Below, one piece after another: positions 12,339 to 25,318 of a stretch of 64,000 nt of DNA (the first letter of the stretch is position 1; each line of letters starts with the position of its first letter). Location: assembly GCA_032173965.1 (NCBI GenBank), contig CM063284.1, positions 119,324,410 to 119,388,409 of the forward strand, in the 5' to 3' direction. This DNA comes from Sitta carolinensis (lineage: Eukaryota > Chordata > Aves > Passeriformes > Sittidae). The translations under genes and the position numbers were made by a program. Under the pieces are notes generated by a model. The model was not told where the DNA came from and ran no database searches. It worked only from the letters and a program-made list of their open reading frames with translations.

Positions 12339-15300
12339 GTGGGTAGTAAACCAACATTGCTGGAATTAGCTTACTGAGTTCTGTTTTTCAATTCAAGTTT
12401 CTGTGACACAGAAACTTCAGTTTAAACTGAAATGTGTTGTATGGTGGTTGTCTTTTGGTTCATTATTGAATAAGATCCAAGATTCGTGATTCTGACTTTT
12501 CTGATTTCTGCACTGTTAAGTTACTTTTACAAACATTGTTTTCTTCTGAAAATTTTAGCTGTAATTGCCTCCAGGTTGTTGTACTAATGCACATAGAAAA
12601 GCAAAGGTCTACTTGATCACAAGTGGAGTATCAGAATTGCTACACATTATGATCTTATTTTATAGACTTTATTTACCTAATTTCTACAGAATAGGACTTG
12701 AAAAATGATGTTCTTTCCTGCTTTTTCTCCCCACACCCCACCGTACTAATATATATTAGTATATATATTAGTATACATATATTTGGATACCTGCCTCAGT
12801 GCCGGCTATGGATTAGAGAGTGCATATTTGCCAGTATACGTAGAAATTATGCAGCTGTGTATTTTGATACATATTTCATTAAGGAGTTGCACATAAAGAC
12901 AGAATTTCTAGTATACAAACTAATTATTAGTCATGAAGTAAAGTAAAGAAAAGGTCATGGATCACTCTTGTGTCTCTCTGTGTCTGCAAAACACCTGTTG
13001 GAGTATTCTTACGTGCCACATGAGTTGAAGAGTGCCAAGGACTGTGGTAAAACCACATCTATTCACTTCTGAAATTCCTGAATTGGGTGGAAATGTCATT
13101 TCACCAGGATGATTAGGCAGTTTATAAAAGCAGCAGAGAACAGGAGTTAAAAAAAGCTCAAGGACAATGGAGAAGGGGGAAGAAGATAAATGAGGGTCTC
13201 TGCAATTCCTTCACCTGTTAGTCCTCTCTCTGGAAGGTCCTCGCAGATCTTGCAAAATTATTGATCTTATTTGTTATGAAAGCAGTTGGATTTCTAGATT
13301 CTGTTTTAATCTAAGTACTGCTATAGCAAAAGTGATTTTAAAGCCAATTATATTCAGTGAATATGGTATATTTGATTTTTTTTTGGTGTGACATCTCTGT
13401 CAGTGCACTTGAATGTCAATGACAAATATATTTATTTAGTCTCTTTTCCATCTTCTTGTATTCACACTTCCTATTTAGGAAAAAAAGTGCCTCCTGAGTA
13501 TTTATGTGACAAGGCTTATGTTATAAATCAGTTTTACAGAGAACTTTTGGTCATGCCAGTAATTGGCCTAGATTAAATCAGCTAGTGTTGGAAAGAGATA
13601 CTATCAGTTAAACAAGGCAAGACTTTTTTGTGTTGTTTTTTTTCTGTGAATAGGACTTTTAACCTCCCATGAAAATCCTTAAAATAAATTCTTCCTGACT
13701 CTATGCTGTAGTGTTCCTTGACCTTGCTTACCTCATGAGTTAGGTCCTCCATTCATGCTGTGGCTATAATGAGGTACATTCCTCTTTACAGTGTTGTGAC
13801 TCACAGCTCTGATGAGTTAAGCTAAGCTTCAAGGCCTAGTTTTTAAGAGGTTACCATGAAAAACTTATCATTAACAAAAATTACCATGGGTATCTCTGCC
13901 CAGTCAGAAGAACAGGAAAAGAATTGATTTTTTTTTCAGCTCTCTAATGTTTGACTAGAACATTCAGTAATTGATTTGTTTGCTTTTTGGTGAACTCTAC
14001 CTATTTCTGAAGTGCAGCACAAACAGCTTCAGGAAGTAATGACAAAATGTGAAGAGGAAAAACAGAAAAGCAGATGCTTCATTCTTGTTCTGCTGTTTGG
14101 TAGCCTGTGTAGGTGTTTGGCCAGGAGAATCTAATGAAGTAACTACAGCAGCAAAAGATATTAACATTTGGGTAATTGCTCTAAAGAAGAACAAAAAAAT
14201 TAAATTGAATATTCCCTGGGAACATGCTCAAGTGCAATAATGCTAAAACTCTTCACATGGAAGAAATCCTCTGTGCAGTGCCTCTTAATCAGTAATAAAA
14301 TAAGTCATTTGAGATACAACTCATAAGCCATTCTTTCTCAATAGAAAAGGAACGTGCTGCTTACTTGTTAGATGACCATCTGATGACCATTTTATAATCT
14401 CTTCATCACTGCAGCAGCCAAAAGCAAGTGGGAGCAACAGCTATGGAAAAAGTAGTGGGAGAAGATCACGGAGACTAGTGGCAAGGACAGCAATGTTTGG
14501 CGGTGACACTGCACCCAAGGCATCCGTTGATGAGAACTCAGGAAACATTTTCAGCTTCTCTTATTCCTGATGCATTGAGTTAATAATGCTTAAATAATAC
14601 TGTGAAATAAGAGACCCCTCAGTTGTGTATGCTGCCAATTGCAAACAGGGATGTTTGCCTAGCTTGGTATATACCCAAGCAGGAGAGTAAATTAAAAAAT
14701 GAGTAGTATCTTTGCTCAGCTACCTCTTAATTTCTTGTTGAAGTTTAAGTATATAGAATATTTTTGGGTGATGAATCTCTACCAATATGTACTTTAAAAT
14801 GATTAATATAAAGATTATTTATTTGAATGAATCAAAAGATATATTAGGAAATTTTTAGTGGATTTCAGGAAGGATAGCCATTAAATCAAGAAGCTGAACC
14901 TTTGCTTTTATTGCAGAGGTCATTCATAACGCTGGAACTCTAACCAGATTTTCCATAGTATCAGAACTGATGCAATGAATCCAGGTGAAAATTGTCCTCC
15001 TTGACACTGATTTGAGCATCATAAGAGCTTCTGTCTTTCCTGGTTCTGGCTTTGGGGCTTTTGCAAATACTACCTCAGCTATGAAATAGTCATTGATAAG
15101 ATTATCATTTTTATGAGAATGCATGAAAGACAGTTGAAAATTGGTTATAGAATTTCACGCTTATGTGGAATGGAGGAAATGTCCCTAGCTAACCCAGCTA
15201 TGTGAATCTTATTAGTAATATAAGGGAACTTCTATTCTAAGATAAGCTCAAGCTGAGTTCTTCTGCATTCCTGAGGCAACATCTCTACATCAGCAGTATG

Positions 15301-18300
15301 TAGGAAGTGCTTTCTTGAAATAAAGATGTTATTTAAAGTAAACCAACAGAATAACCAATACCTAGTTTATGAAATTTCAATCTGCTGAGAAATTTTCAGC
15401 AACCCACAATTATTCTTAATCATGTGGATTTTTTTTTTCAAATTGCACTTATATTTGTGGTTCACAATTTAGTTTCTGCAACACTGATAAGGAGAATTAA
15501 GTTATTTCAAATTCTGTTTGGGGACTGAGCTGGTGCTAGTAGTTGCCAGCAAAGTAAATTGAACCTGATCAAATTGTTGGCTAATGAGAAACATTCAGTA
15601 CATCCAAGGGAAAGTAACTAGGTCAGCAGAGATTTTCAAGACCTTTATTTTACTATGTGTATGATAGCTCAGTAGTTGTCTTCTAAATTAGAAGTGGACT
15701 AAAAAGAACTTGTGTAGCTGACCACTATGGAGTCAATGTTAAGTGAGACCTTTCTGTATTCTCCTTCCCCCTCCCACTTGTCCCCATCTTCCTCTGGTAC
15801 TCCTTGACTTTCAAACAGGCTTTTTTCATCCTGAATCAGTCCTTTTGCTGTTACAGACACCAGACATTATTTTGTTTCAACAATGCAGGGCAGAGTTGTG
15901 TTCAAACCCGTAACTACTACAATGCTGATAGGAATAACAAAATCTCACAAATGCACTATATTTACTCAGACTGCTTTGTTGATTTAAGTATTGAAGTCAT
16001 GTAATTGTAAAAGCATGAGGGTAAACTTAAAGCAGTAATGCTTCAAAATTACAATTTAAGAATTATTTGTTTAAAATATATTCGGTCCTTTATAATATTG
16101 TCTTTATAACTGGTAAAGGTATATTTCCTGCAGTATTCTAGTTATTACTGCATTGCATAGAAATAAATCTTATGGTTCTTGTGTCATGGTCAGATTGGTT
16201 GTGGTGCAAGCCTGTTGGAAGCTGGGACAAACTCTGGCAGGTTAGCTGCATGGCCATAGCTCAACCAATCTTTGCACTAAATATTTAGTTGGATATGAGA
16301 GCAGTTTTTATCCTTACAGAAACAGGGTTTGGAGTTAGCTTCCTGCAAAAAGTAAGCCATTTTTGGAAATGGACTTTCAGTGTCAGAATGAAAACTTCTG
16401 TAATGTCTGTCCAAGTTATCATAGGTTTGGACTTGCTGGCCAAGACAGGAATTTGAATGTGCAGTAGGAAGCTTGCTCTTTCAGCCTTCCTATCTCTGTA
16501 TTCCACATTTTATGAGATTAATCTTTTTTTAGCTGGTGGTGATGGGTTAGGTTTTTTTTTTTTTTTTCATAGTGTGAATTCTCATTCTGGGTAAAAGCTG
16601 TCCCTCCTATGACATTCTATTAAAATGCTGTTTTCTACAGGTGCTTCTGGTTAGCTGCTTAATCAGAAAAGTCCAAGACACATCTATAGCTTTTAGAGGT
16701 TTTTTCCTGGGTATGTCTGTGCACATAAGGGATGTATCACAAAGGCAGAGAGGATGTTCAGGGCACAGGTCATTCAGCAGGGTGCAGGGCTGTGGCTGTA
16801 CCAAGCCTACTTCCAGCTCAGTGTCTCTGCAGTGTGCTTCGCTTTCATTGTTGACTGCAAGAGCAAACCACAGTGGTCCATAGGTGCTGAAAACTGCACA
16901 TCAATGTACGTGCTTGGATTCCAAAACTGTCTATGCAGATAATTTGTAGCTAATAAGAAATTAGAGAAATTAATGGTTTTTAGGTAGATGAACATTTTTA
17001 ATGCTTCATCAGAAATGTATGCTCGCATTTAGACACTTAAACACCTTGAAAATTTGTTTTCTGATGTTATGGTGTCTAGGATTGGAAAGTACAGAGGAAA
17101 TGAGAAAAATAATAGATGAAGGTGAGGTCAGGAAAGTTCTGCTTTTCCATTAATTTTCTCTTATCCTCAGCATGGCACTTTGTTGTGACACCCCTGATTA
17201 TATGATGACCCAGTTCTTTACTCCAAAGATAGGATCATGCTGTGGGAAAGACAGCTGAGGGTTGCTGTACTCCCCACTGCTGGTGTGGGTGCTAATTACC
17301 ACTGTGTAGTAATTAACTTGCCTGTGCATCAATAGAGAAAGAAAGTCTGGAGAAAATGTTCCTTCCTTCCTGCCTACCATTCTGTGTGATTTGGAACTAT
17401 TCTCTGAAGTCAGCTGTGTCCAGGGTTATTGGCAGCTACTTCTCTAGTCTGTTGTACAACCATAATAGAAGAAAAATTACAGCAAGCAGTAAAGGGAAAA
17501 AAACTGTGGATTTTTTTTTTTTGCATTTTCTTGGTTTTTTGTTGTATTTTTCTTCCTACTTTGCTGCTTTCTTGGATATCATTTTAGGAGGTAAATGCAA
17601 GTCTGTTATGCTAAGGAAGCAATTATAATCAGTGAAACTAATGACAAATGATTTAGCTAACTACCCTCATTACATTGAACATCTGATTACACTGAATGTA
17701 ATATTTGTCATTTTAAAGAGTTTCATTTACAATGTAACTTCAAACAGTGTTTCTGTCTGAAGCCTCCTGTATTTATTTTATGTCATAAGTAATCCTCCAC
17801 AGAGCAATAGGAAATTTAATTGAATTCTTTATTCAGGGATGTTCAATTCATGAGGTTTTCATGTTGTTAAGTTTTCTTGTTTCTTTTAATTTTCAGAAAG
17901 ATAAGAAAAGGAAACTATTTCTTCCCCTAGAATATCTGCAAACATGGAACAAAATCTGTCTGAGGAATGTAACATCTTTTTTATTTATACACACACATAT
18001 ACACTCACAACAGCCTCTCAAGCTGCAGGCTTCTTGGCAGGACAGTATTTTCCATATCCTGTATAATTTAGTCAAAGCAGAAAATAGATGTGATGGCACT
18101 CATGGCTTCAGGCTGAACTAGAATTCTCTAATAGTTGCTTTGGTATAAATGAGTTACAATGACATAAAGAATGTATCCACTTAAAGGTAGTTAATTGCTG
18201 TGAAAGAACGAACTTGTTTGTCTCTGAAACAGGATGATGAAGCCTCAAGGCAATACCTGCATTGTCAAAATGGCTAGATCATATATTAATTCCTGTAGTA

Positions 18301-20305
18301 AATACATTAGAATTCACCTTAAGGCTGACAGACTCCTTGCCCCACTGTTTCTGGTGGAAAGCTTTTCCAAAGCAAATGCTCAAGTGGTCAAGAAGCTTAT
18401 GTTGCTTGTCCTTGTGCTACTCCTGTCCTGTGATGGGTCTTTCCTTCGTGTCTGTTAAGTTCAGTGAGTGGTGACAGGTTAACGAGCAACTAACAGTTTC
18501 TGTCATTGCCATTTAGAAGAGTGATGTGAGGAGAGTTACAGGTTTCAGAGAGTGATTCTGTGACAATATTTTCTTTTTGGTACAGGGAATTATTTCTAAA
18601 ACACAGAAATACTGCTTTCCTGCGTTCAATATTACCTGTTTGATACACAGCTCTGAGTTCAAAACAGCAGCAGTAAAGCTGTATGGCAGTACTACATAGA
18701 CAAATTTATTATGTATTTTTATTACTATAAACATCAGAAATTAATGATTCTTAGATTTTTAAGATGTGGTTCCAAATGGCTAGAAATTTGTGACATAACT
18801 CTCTCTAAATGCAGCCTCTTTATGAAGGAAAAATTGAAAATTAAGCATTCACTCTGAAGGATATAACAAAGAAATAATAGCTAAGATTATCTCCTGATGA
18901 ACTTAGTAAGAAGTACTTTAGATAGAACAGAAATTAAGATTCATTGCATCTAAGTGAAGCAAGATCAGAGAGAGAATAAAGAGATCCTGGGAAAAGTAAA
19001 TTAAATTTGTCTAGCTGGTCTAAAAGAGATTACCAGATAGCTTGAATTTAGGTTTGAGATTTTTTTGTTTCCTTTTTCCATGTTGCACTCATTCTGTGAA
19101 TGTAAATTAATTGTTTCTTTAGACTTTTGACAGAATAGGATCAGTATTTTTTATTGGTAGTGTTCTGTAATTGAAAATTAGGAGTCTTGGTAGATTATAT
19201 GTACTGACTCTGCTCACTGAGGTGGACATCTGGTTCATCCTGCTATCTTTATCTGTGCTTTATCTGCTGCAAGCACAGAGAATGTGTACCTGCAGTGATC
19301 AGAGGTGGAGCCTTTTCTTTCAATCCTGGTCACTGATAGGAATCCAGCCCAAGCCTGCAGCAGTCAAAACCCTAACCACACGATGAATATTTGGCATGTT
19401 GTCTCTTTTAACAGTGTATTCCATGTCTGGAATATCAGGAGCAAAAAGGGAGACATCCACTGTCTCAAAGAGAAATGTGGAAGCAATTACTTAGCATTAT
19501 TTGGTTCAGTGTGGATTTGGCTGTTTTGGCAGTAATGGGAGAAGCAGGAGGGTAGCTGTAACTGGTCTGTGGTTGAAGAATTTCCCTTTCACGTCACAAA
19601 TAGGATGGTTTCAAGTGCTCTTGGATGTAGGTAGAGATGCTGGAGACTAAATTCTGGAAAACAGGTAAAAAGTGGGCAGTCTTACATGGAGCATACTGGA
19701 TCTTTTTTTCCGTTTTCTTTTGTCACCCATGACTTTCTGTCTTCACTTTTCTATGCTCACTTTTATGTAATCCCCTGCTTCTGTGTTTAGGAAGGTTTAA
19801 GAGTAGGGCTGTGAAAGGCCTGCTTCAATAGTAGGACTGTTGCTTTGCAAGTATCCTCCTCTATTTTTACCTCAGATACTTTGTGCTCATTCTAACTCCA
19901 ATTGCTCAATATACCATACTCATAGGCTGAAGATAGTTTAAATTGGTGGGAGACCAGTAATTCAGCCAGACACTTCAGTTTTTCAAGAAAATGAGAAGCA
20001 TTATGAAGATTCCTCCCCTTAATTTAAGAGTCTAGTTTCTTGGTAATTTGGTTTTCAAGAGTCGAAAGTCCGTGTCCCTGCTATACTCCTAGTCTAGTCC
20101 ACTAAAGCAGATGGCTGCCAAAGAAGTCCTTAAGTTTCATTTCTTGAAATCTTCTTAATATTCCTCCCCACTTGTAAGTATTTAAATGCATTACTAAACT
20201 TGTTAATTTTTTCTCTTTTCAATGTATTTTTCTTGTCTCACCATACAGTCACATCCCCTTCATCAAAGCCTGCCCTGTTTCCCCACAGTAGAGGGAAATA
20301 ATAGC

Positions 20306-20740
20306 TGTCCTGTTTTCAGCCAGGACAGGGTTAATTTTTGCAGTAGTCAGGAGGGACATGGTTAGGACCTGGAGATTGTTCTTTACCACCTTACATCATT
20401 ACCAGGGACAGGGGAAGGGAGTCTTTTCCAAGTCAACTAGGTTCCTCCTGGTGGAGTAAATGTGGTGTTGGTCCTGAGCCGAGTGGCATGGCTGTGGTCA
20501 GATTGTGGGCTCCACAGAGAGCATTTTTGTGTGGGAATCACTCTCTCCTTTGTACACTTTTGTCATTAATATTGTTGCTCTTACTATTTGTTTTTTTGCC
20601 CCACTGCTGTTTCTAGTAGATTGCTTTTATCTCTACCTGTGATCTTTACCTTTTGTGCCTCCAATTCCCATCTCCAGCCTGCTGCAGGGGAAGGGGGAGT
20701 GAGTGAGGTGCATGGCCTGGAGTGGTTCCGGAGGGAAGAT
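20306..20740 (+). mobile_element. Solitary LTR of a bird endogenous retrovirus (ERVL-like), degraded
   Basis: It begins TGTCCTGTTTTCAGCCAGGA and continues with AGGGTTAATTTTTGCAGTAG, the usual 5' start of a common bird LTR family. It then shows the TTACATCATTACCAGGGACA region, a T-rich U3/R-type segment with ATTAATATTGTTGCTCTTAC, and a GGGGGAGTGAGTGAGGTGC block near the 3' end. No internal gag, pol or env sequence lies on either side, so it looks like a solo LTR, or one flank after loss of the rest. The 3' terminus and target-site duplication are not clear. Confidence 0.72.
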
Positions 20741-20837
20741 TGAATTGGAGAATACCATTCCTAAACCATGACATCAGTAGGGACTGACAAAAGCTGACAA
20801 AAGCTGGTTTGCCATTTTGTGATGGGGGTAAGCCAGG

Positions 20838-21340
20838 AATCATGGAATTATTTAGGTTTGGAAAAGACCTTTAAGATTGAGTTCAATTGTTAACCTGGCA
20901 CTGCCAAGTCCACCACTAAGCCATGTCCTTGAGTGCCATATCTACACCTTTTGAATTCCTCCAGGGACAGTAACTCAACCATGTCCCTGGGCAACTTGTG
21001 GCAGTGCTTGACATCCCTTCCAGTGAAGAAATTTTTCCTAAAAACCAATCTAATCTTCCCCTGGCACAAATTGAGGCCATTTCCTCTTGTTCTATCATTT
21101 GTTAAGTGGGAGGAGAGGCCAACCCCCACATCATTACAAGAAGAACAGTAAGGTCTCCAGCTTCCTCAGCTCCTCCTTGTAAGACTTTTGCTCCCGGCCT
21201 TTCTCCATCTTCCTTGCTCTTCTCTGGACATGTTCCAGCACCTCAAGGTCTTCCTTGTAGTGAGGGCTCCAAAACTGAAAACAAGATTTGAGGTGTGGCC
21301 TCACCACTGCTGAGCACAAGGGCGTTAGGACCTTACCAAA
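20838..21340 (-). mobile_element. CR1 LINE 3' fragment
   Basis: The left end reads AATCATGGAATTATTTAGGT and GGAAAAGACCTTTAAGATTG, the reverse complement of the CR1 3' terminus. On the minus strand the last part of the reverse-transcriptase ORF is recognisable in frame at about 21134-21319 (VRPHLKSCFQFWSPHYKEDL) and, in another frame after indels, the terminal segment near 20890-21129 (LCQGKIRLVFRKNFFTGRDV). 5'-truncated and inactive. It sits only 100 bp from the ERV LTR. Confidence 0.93.
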
Positions 21341-21740
21341 GGGTAGGGCTACTGAGTTGCTTACTCATGAAGTTACACATGATTAGAGCCACATGGTACT
21401 AAAATTTCTGGTTCTGCAGTTCAGTTTTCACAATAGTTGTGAGAGGTCAAAATATTCCTGTATATGCACTTCGACAATTTAAAATCATGGTACTGTCATG
21501 AAGCTTTTCAATTGTTAAAATTAAACCTTTCTGTAATTACTAAGGATGCTTAGGTGACACTGTACATAGGATTGTATTGCTGAAAGATGCTAGGAGACAT
21601 GATTTAAAATTGCTGAGTCTTAGCATGGGTTAAGAAGGTAATTATACTTGATAATTTGCCTTTTATTGAGATTTGCCATTTAGTGGAAAGAATATATGAA
21701 ATATTTTTTTATAACAGAAAGTGGATACATTTACTACAGA

Positions 21741-21850
21741 AAAAAATGAATTTTTACATATATGTCATATGTATATAAATGTATTTACAAATATGTATAT
21801 AAATATATCTATACATAAATATACAATAAGCATGTTATATATACTTTCTC
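21741..21850. repeat. AT-rich simple sequence
   Basis: Interrupted TATA/TACATA-type repeats dominate this stretch. No gene content. Confidence 0.7.
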
Positions 21851-24446
21851 CTGTGTAGTTAAAAACTAGATGGCAGAACACAGAATTTTACTAAGGAAAT
21901 ACAAAAGTACATGTGCACATAGATGCAAAAATACAGAGATACTGTTTATCTGTGTCAGAAATATGTGCTTTTTAGTTTGAGCAAAAGAAAATAATTAGGG
22001 ATTCCCACGCTTCCCACACCTCTGTTCTGATTTGTCCTTTCTCAGGTTGCTGACTGTGCTTTTCTACACGGTCTTGATTATCTTGTGACTGAGGGATAAA
22101 AAATCTAGTAGAACTAAGATCCATTTACATGCTTCTCTTGAGGACAGTAGGAATTAATTTATTTGTTTGCCACAGTGATGTGGAAATAAAAGTCTAAATT
22201 CTTCTGTGCTTTAACATCAAAGCAAGACCTTTCTAGAACAGAACCATCAGCTTGGTGGTATTTAATGCCATAACCCAGTTACCTCCCCTCTCCATTTATT
22301 ACTTTACCATCTTTGTATTTTGAAGAAAAGGTTAGCAATACCTAGGATAACCTTAGGCTTACTTGTAGGCTAACAGGCTTACTTGCACAAGAAATTGAAA
22401 TAAGACTAAACACTTGGATTTGAATTACCTTTCTGTTCGAAGATACTCAGGATTGTGTGTCTCTGGAGGTTTGAAACCTTCTTAGGGTTCTATTTGCAAA
22501 ATGTCAATTTTCAGGACTTTATACATGTCTGTGTCAGTTTTGGAGGGTACTCTGTAAAATGATTCACTAAGAAAACATCAGTACTTCTGCATTTCCTTTG
22601 TACTCAGGTTCTGGGAAGACATCTTGGAAAAGCATTTATCTTGTGAGAGATTTTTCTTTTTGAATCCTAAGATGTTTGTTACCTTATCCCAGTGTTAGTT
22701 TTCCCTGAGATACTTGTCACTGTTATTTGACATTGCTGCATAGGGCGTATCTTGCAAAAGTCAAACACAGCAATAATCCTCAGTAGATTTATTGTGTATT
22801 GGATTATATCTACCTTTTTTCTCTTTCTTTCTTTTTTTTTTAGAGGAAGGCTTTTCTGCTGGATTTTAGAGAAATTGCAAGGCTTTAAAAACTAAACTAA
22901 CATCACATTTGGAGACAAAGAACTATGATTTCATTCTGTTTCATTTCAAATGGATTAGAAAATATTGTCCAAATTGGGCACCATGCCAAGATTGCCATTA
23001 ACTTTTCCCATAAAATATGATTAAGGACCTTAACAAGCATTTAGTAATTAAGTGAAGTGCTTTGGAAATTTATATGCTGTCCACAGGTTGTCATGTTCTG
23101 TAAAATACTGAAGACAGTTCTTATGAAAAGCAATAAAAATAAAGCACTTGAGAAACATCTGTGGAGTGTTATCTGATGGGGAAGGAATAGTTTCACTTGT
23201 AATAGGATATTTTGATATTTAAAATGAATGTTGTGTGTAGTTGATTTTTTGTTTGGGTTTTTTTAGATTAGTGAATAATTGCCTGAATTAATGGAGTAAT
23301 TCCTATAACCATATATCCCATTCTAGTGTCCATGTTGCTTCATTTTTTACCCCAAGTTAACTATTTTCCATGTCCTCCATTAATTAGTATACTGTTCCAT
23401 ATTTGGTTTCTGGTTACATTTAATGCAGGTGAATTTGCTGGAATAACAGTCCAAAGAGATGAGGTTGCTGGACAGTCTCTGAATGAAGCAGATTTTTCTA
23501 TTGTGTGGCAGGAAAAAGAAATATACAGGCTTTCAGTCTGATAATGTTCAGTGGAGAGCAGGATGAGGCTTTGTTTTGTAGCTTTGCTAACAAAGAGAAG
23601 AGGTTGGTAGGTTGCTGCTGAGGTAGCTTTTATGTGCTGTGGCCACTCAAAGTGATTTATGAGTAATTTTCTCTACAAACCTCTTTTCCTCAATAGTGTC
23701 CAGCTTCCTTTGACACAGAGTGCATTGTGGATCATGCAAGAGGCTTAATGGAATAACAGAACTAGATTTGCACTGCTGTGCTTTCTGAGGGAACTAATTC
23801 AAACCTTAAATTTAGGAGAAGTTGTTTATCAAAACTACAAACAAATAAAAGGTGGATGGATTTTTTTATCAACTCAGTTATTCCAGATTTTTGAAGAGTA
23901 ACAGGTATTCAGATCTGCAGTCTGCTCCCCTGCCCAGCAAGTGTGCAACAATGTGACTTCTCTCCTAGATTAAATCACAAAATAAGAGAGGGAGCTATTT
24001 TTAACCTTGTGTGCTACATGAATCAGTGCTTTAACGACTGGGGTATCTGGCTGATCCTCTTGTTTGAGAATTAGGATGCAAGGAAACTATTTTTTTTCAC
24101 TGTTTTTTCTTCATATTATAGAGCAGTTGAAATTTGGCTGCCACACTCCTTAGTTCCAGCCTGGGTTGTGGCTCACTTGTGACCTTTCACAGTCAGGTCC
24201 ATGCCTAGTAGAGCTAGATCACAGTGATACCTTGAAGTTGTCACTGGAGAATCTCTCTTTTTTTTTCCTATGTGTTCCACAGTTCAGTTGGGTTTCTCTT
24301 GTTCTGTTTCGTTCAAATGTTGCCCAGAGTTTCTGCATTAGTAGGTGTTGCGTGGTTCTCACTGGTAGGTAAGGAGGCCTACCAAATATTTCGATTTTAG
24401 GAGATTTTAGGAGCTTTACAACCAGCAGAATGACTTTTGTGATCAG

Positions 24447-24527
24447 AGAAACATGGAATGGTTTGGGTTAGACAACCTTTAAAGATCATCTGGTCCAACG
24501 TCACTGCTGTAGTGGGGACAGACTTAT
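24447..24527 (-). mobile_element. CR1 LINE 3' tip
   Basis: Short fragment whose left part reads ACATGGAATGGTTTGGGTTA, then AACCTTTAAAGATCATCTGG TCCAAC, the reverse complement of a CR1 3' end. Only about 80 bp are kept. Confidence 0.85.
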
Positions 24528-25251
24528 TTAAGTGTTGCTGCAGAGGCCATAAAACCTGTGAGCGTATCACAAAGATATGTACAATATTTACCTATGAGGT
24601 GTTTAATGATAGCTCCTCTGTGGTGAGCAGTTAAGTTGCTTATAAGTTGGAAAGGTAAAACAAAAATTCCTCTAGGGTTCCTGAATTGAAGATGACATGT
24701 ATAATGCATATTTGTCCTCTGTAGGTTTCTGCTTTTTTGTTTCTTTTTATATTATGAACATGTATGTTTCCTCTGCCAGTACTGTTTCATGTTGGGGATT
24801 CTGCTTTTATGTAACTGCTCTTACATAGAGCAAATATAAAATAAGCTTGTAGAATGGAAAGCTCAGGCATCATTTCTATGCCACTTTTCCCATAGTCACT
24901 CTGAAAATGCATACAGTTGCCACAGACCTTTTCATGGGTAGCTTTGTTGAAAATAACTTTCAGATCTTTTTTTTTTTTTTTCTAAAAAAATCCTAGAGGT
25001 TAAAATGTTGTACTGTACTGTCAAAGGGCAGAGTGACAGTTTTTTGTCTTCAGAACAAAAAATATATTCCTTATTACTTTAAAAGGAGTGGTAATGCTTG
25101 TTTATTATTGTATTACTCCTTGACCCTCTCTTACCCTAAGGTAAAAACCCTCTAACCTTAGGATGGTGTCTGAGAATAGTCCCTTGTAGAAATTTTCTTC
25201 AGGACTTGAAAGAATTAGTTTTTGCCTTACTCTATCTGTTTGTTCTTTCAG

Positions 25252-25318
25252 GGCATTCTACCTGGACAAGTCAAACTTGCCTCCAAATTCAACATCTAAA
25301 GCAGCTTATATAGATAAG
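25252..25318 (+). CDS. INPP4-like gene, exon f
   Basis: The first base completes Arg207; the remainder encodes residues 208-229 ([20 protein letters not shown] then DK) and ends in phase 0 at donor GTAAAT. The corresponding stretch in INPP4A and INPP4B is a variable linker, so support comes from phase, the pyrimidine-rich acceptor and the polar, proline-containing composition more than from homology. Confidence 0.88.

Larger units (their letters stand above)
12339..25251 (+). other. Intron, 12.9 kb
   Basis: Donor GTGGGT, acceptor TTCTTTCAG. It contains an ERV LTR (20.3-20.7 kb), a CR1 3' fragment (20.84-21.34 kb), a CR1 tip (24.45-24.53 kb), AT-rich simple sequence near 21.74-21.85 kb, and two exon-like open segments (14415-14570, 23429-23541) discussed in the findings. 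The rest is unremarkable AT-rich sequence. Confidence 0.7.
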
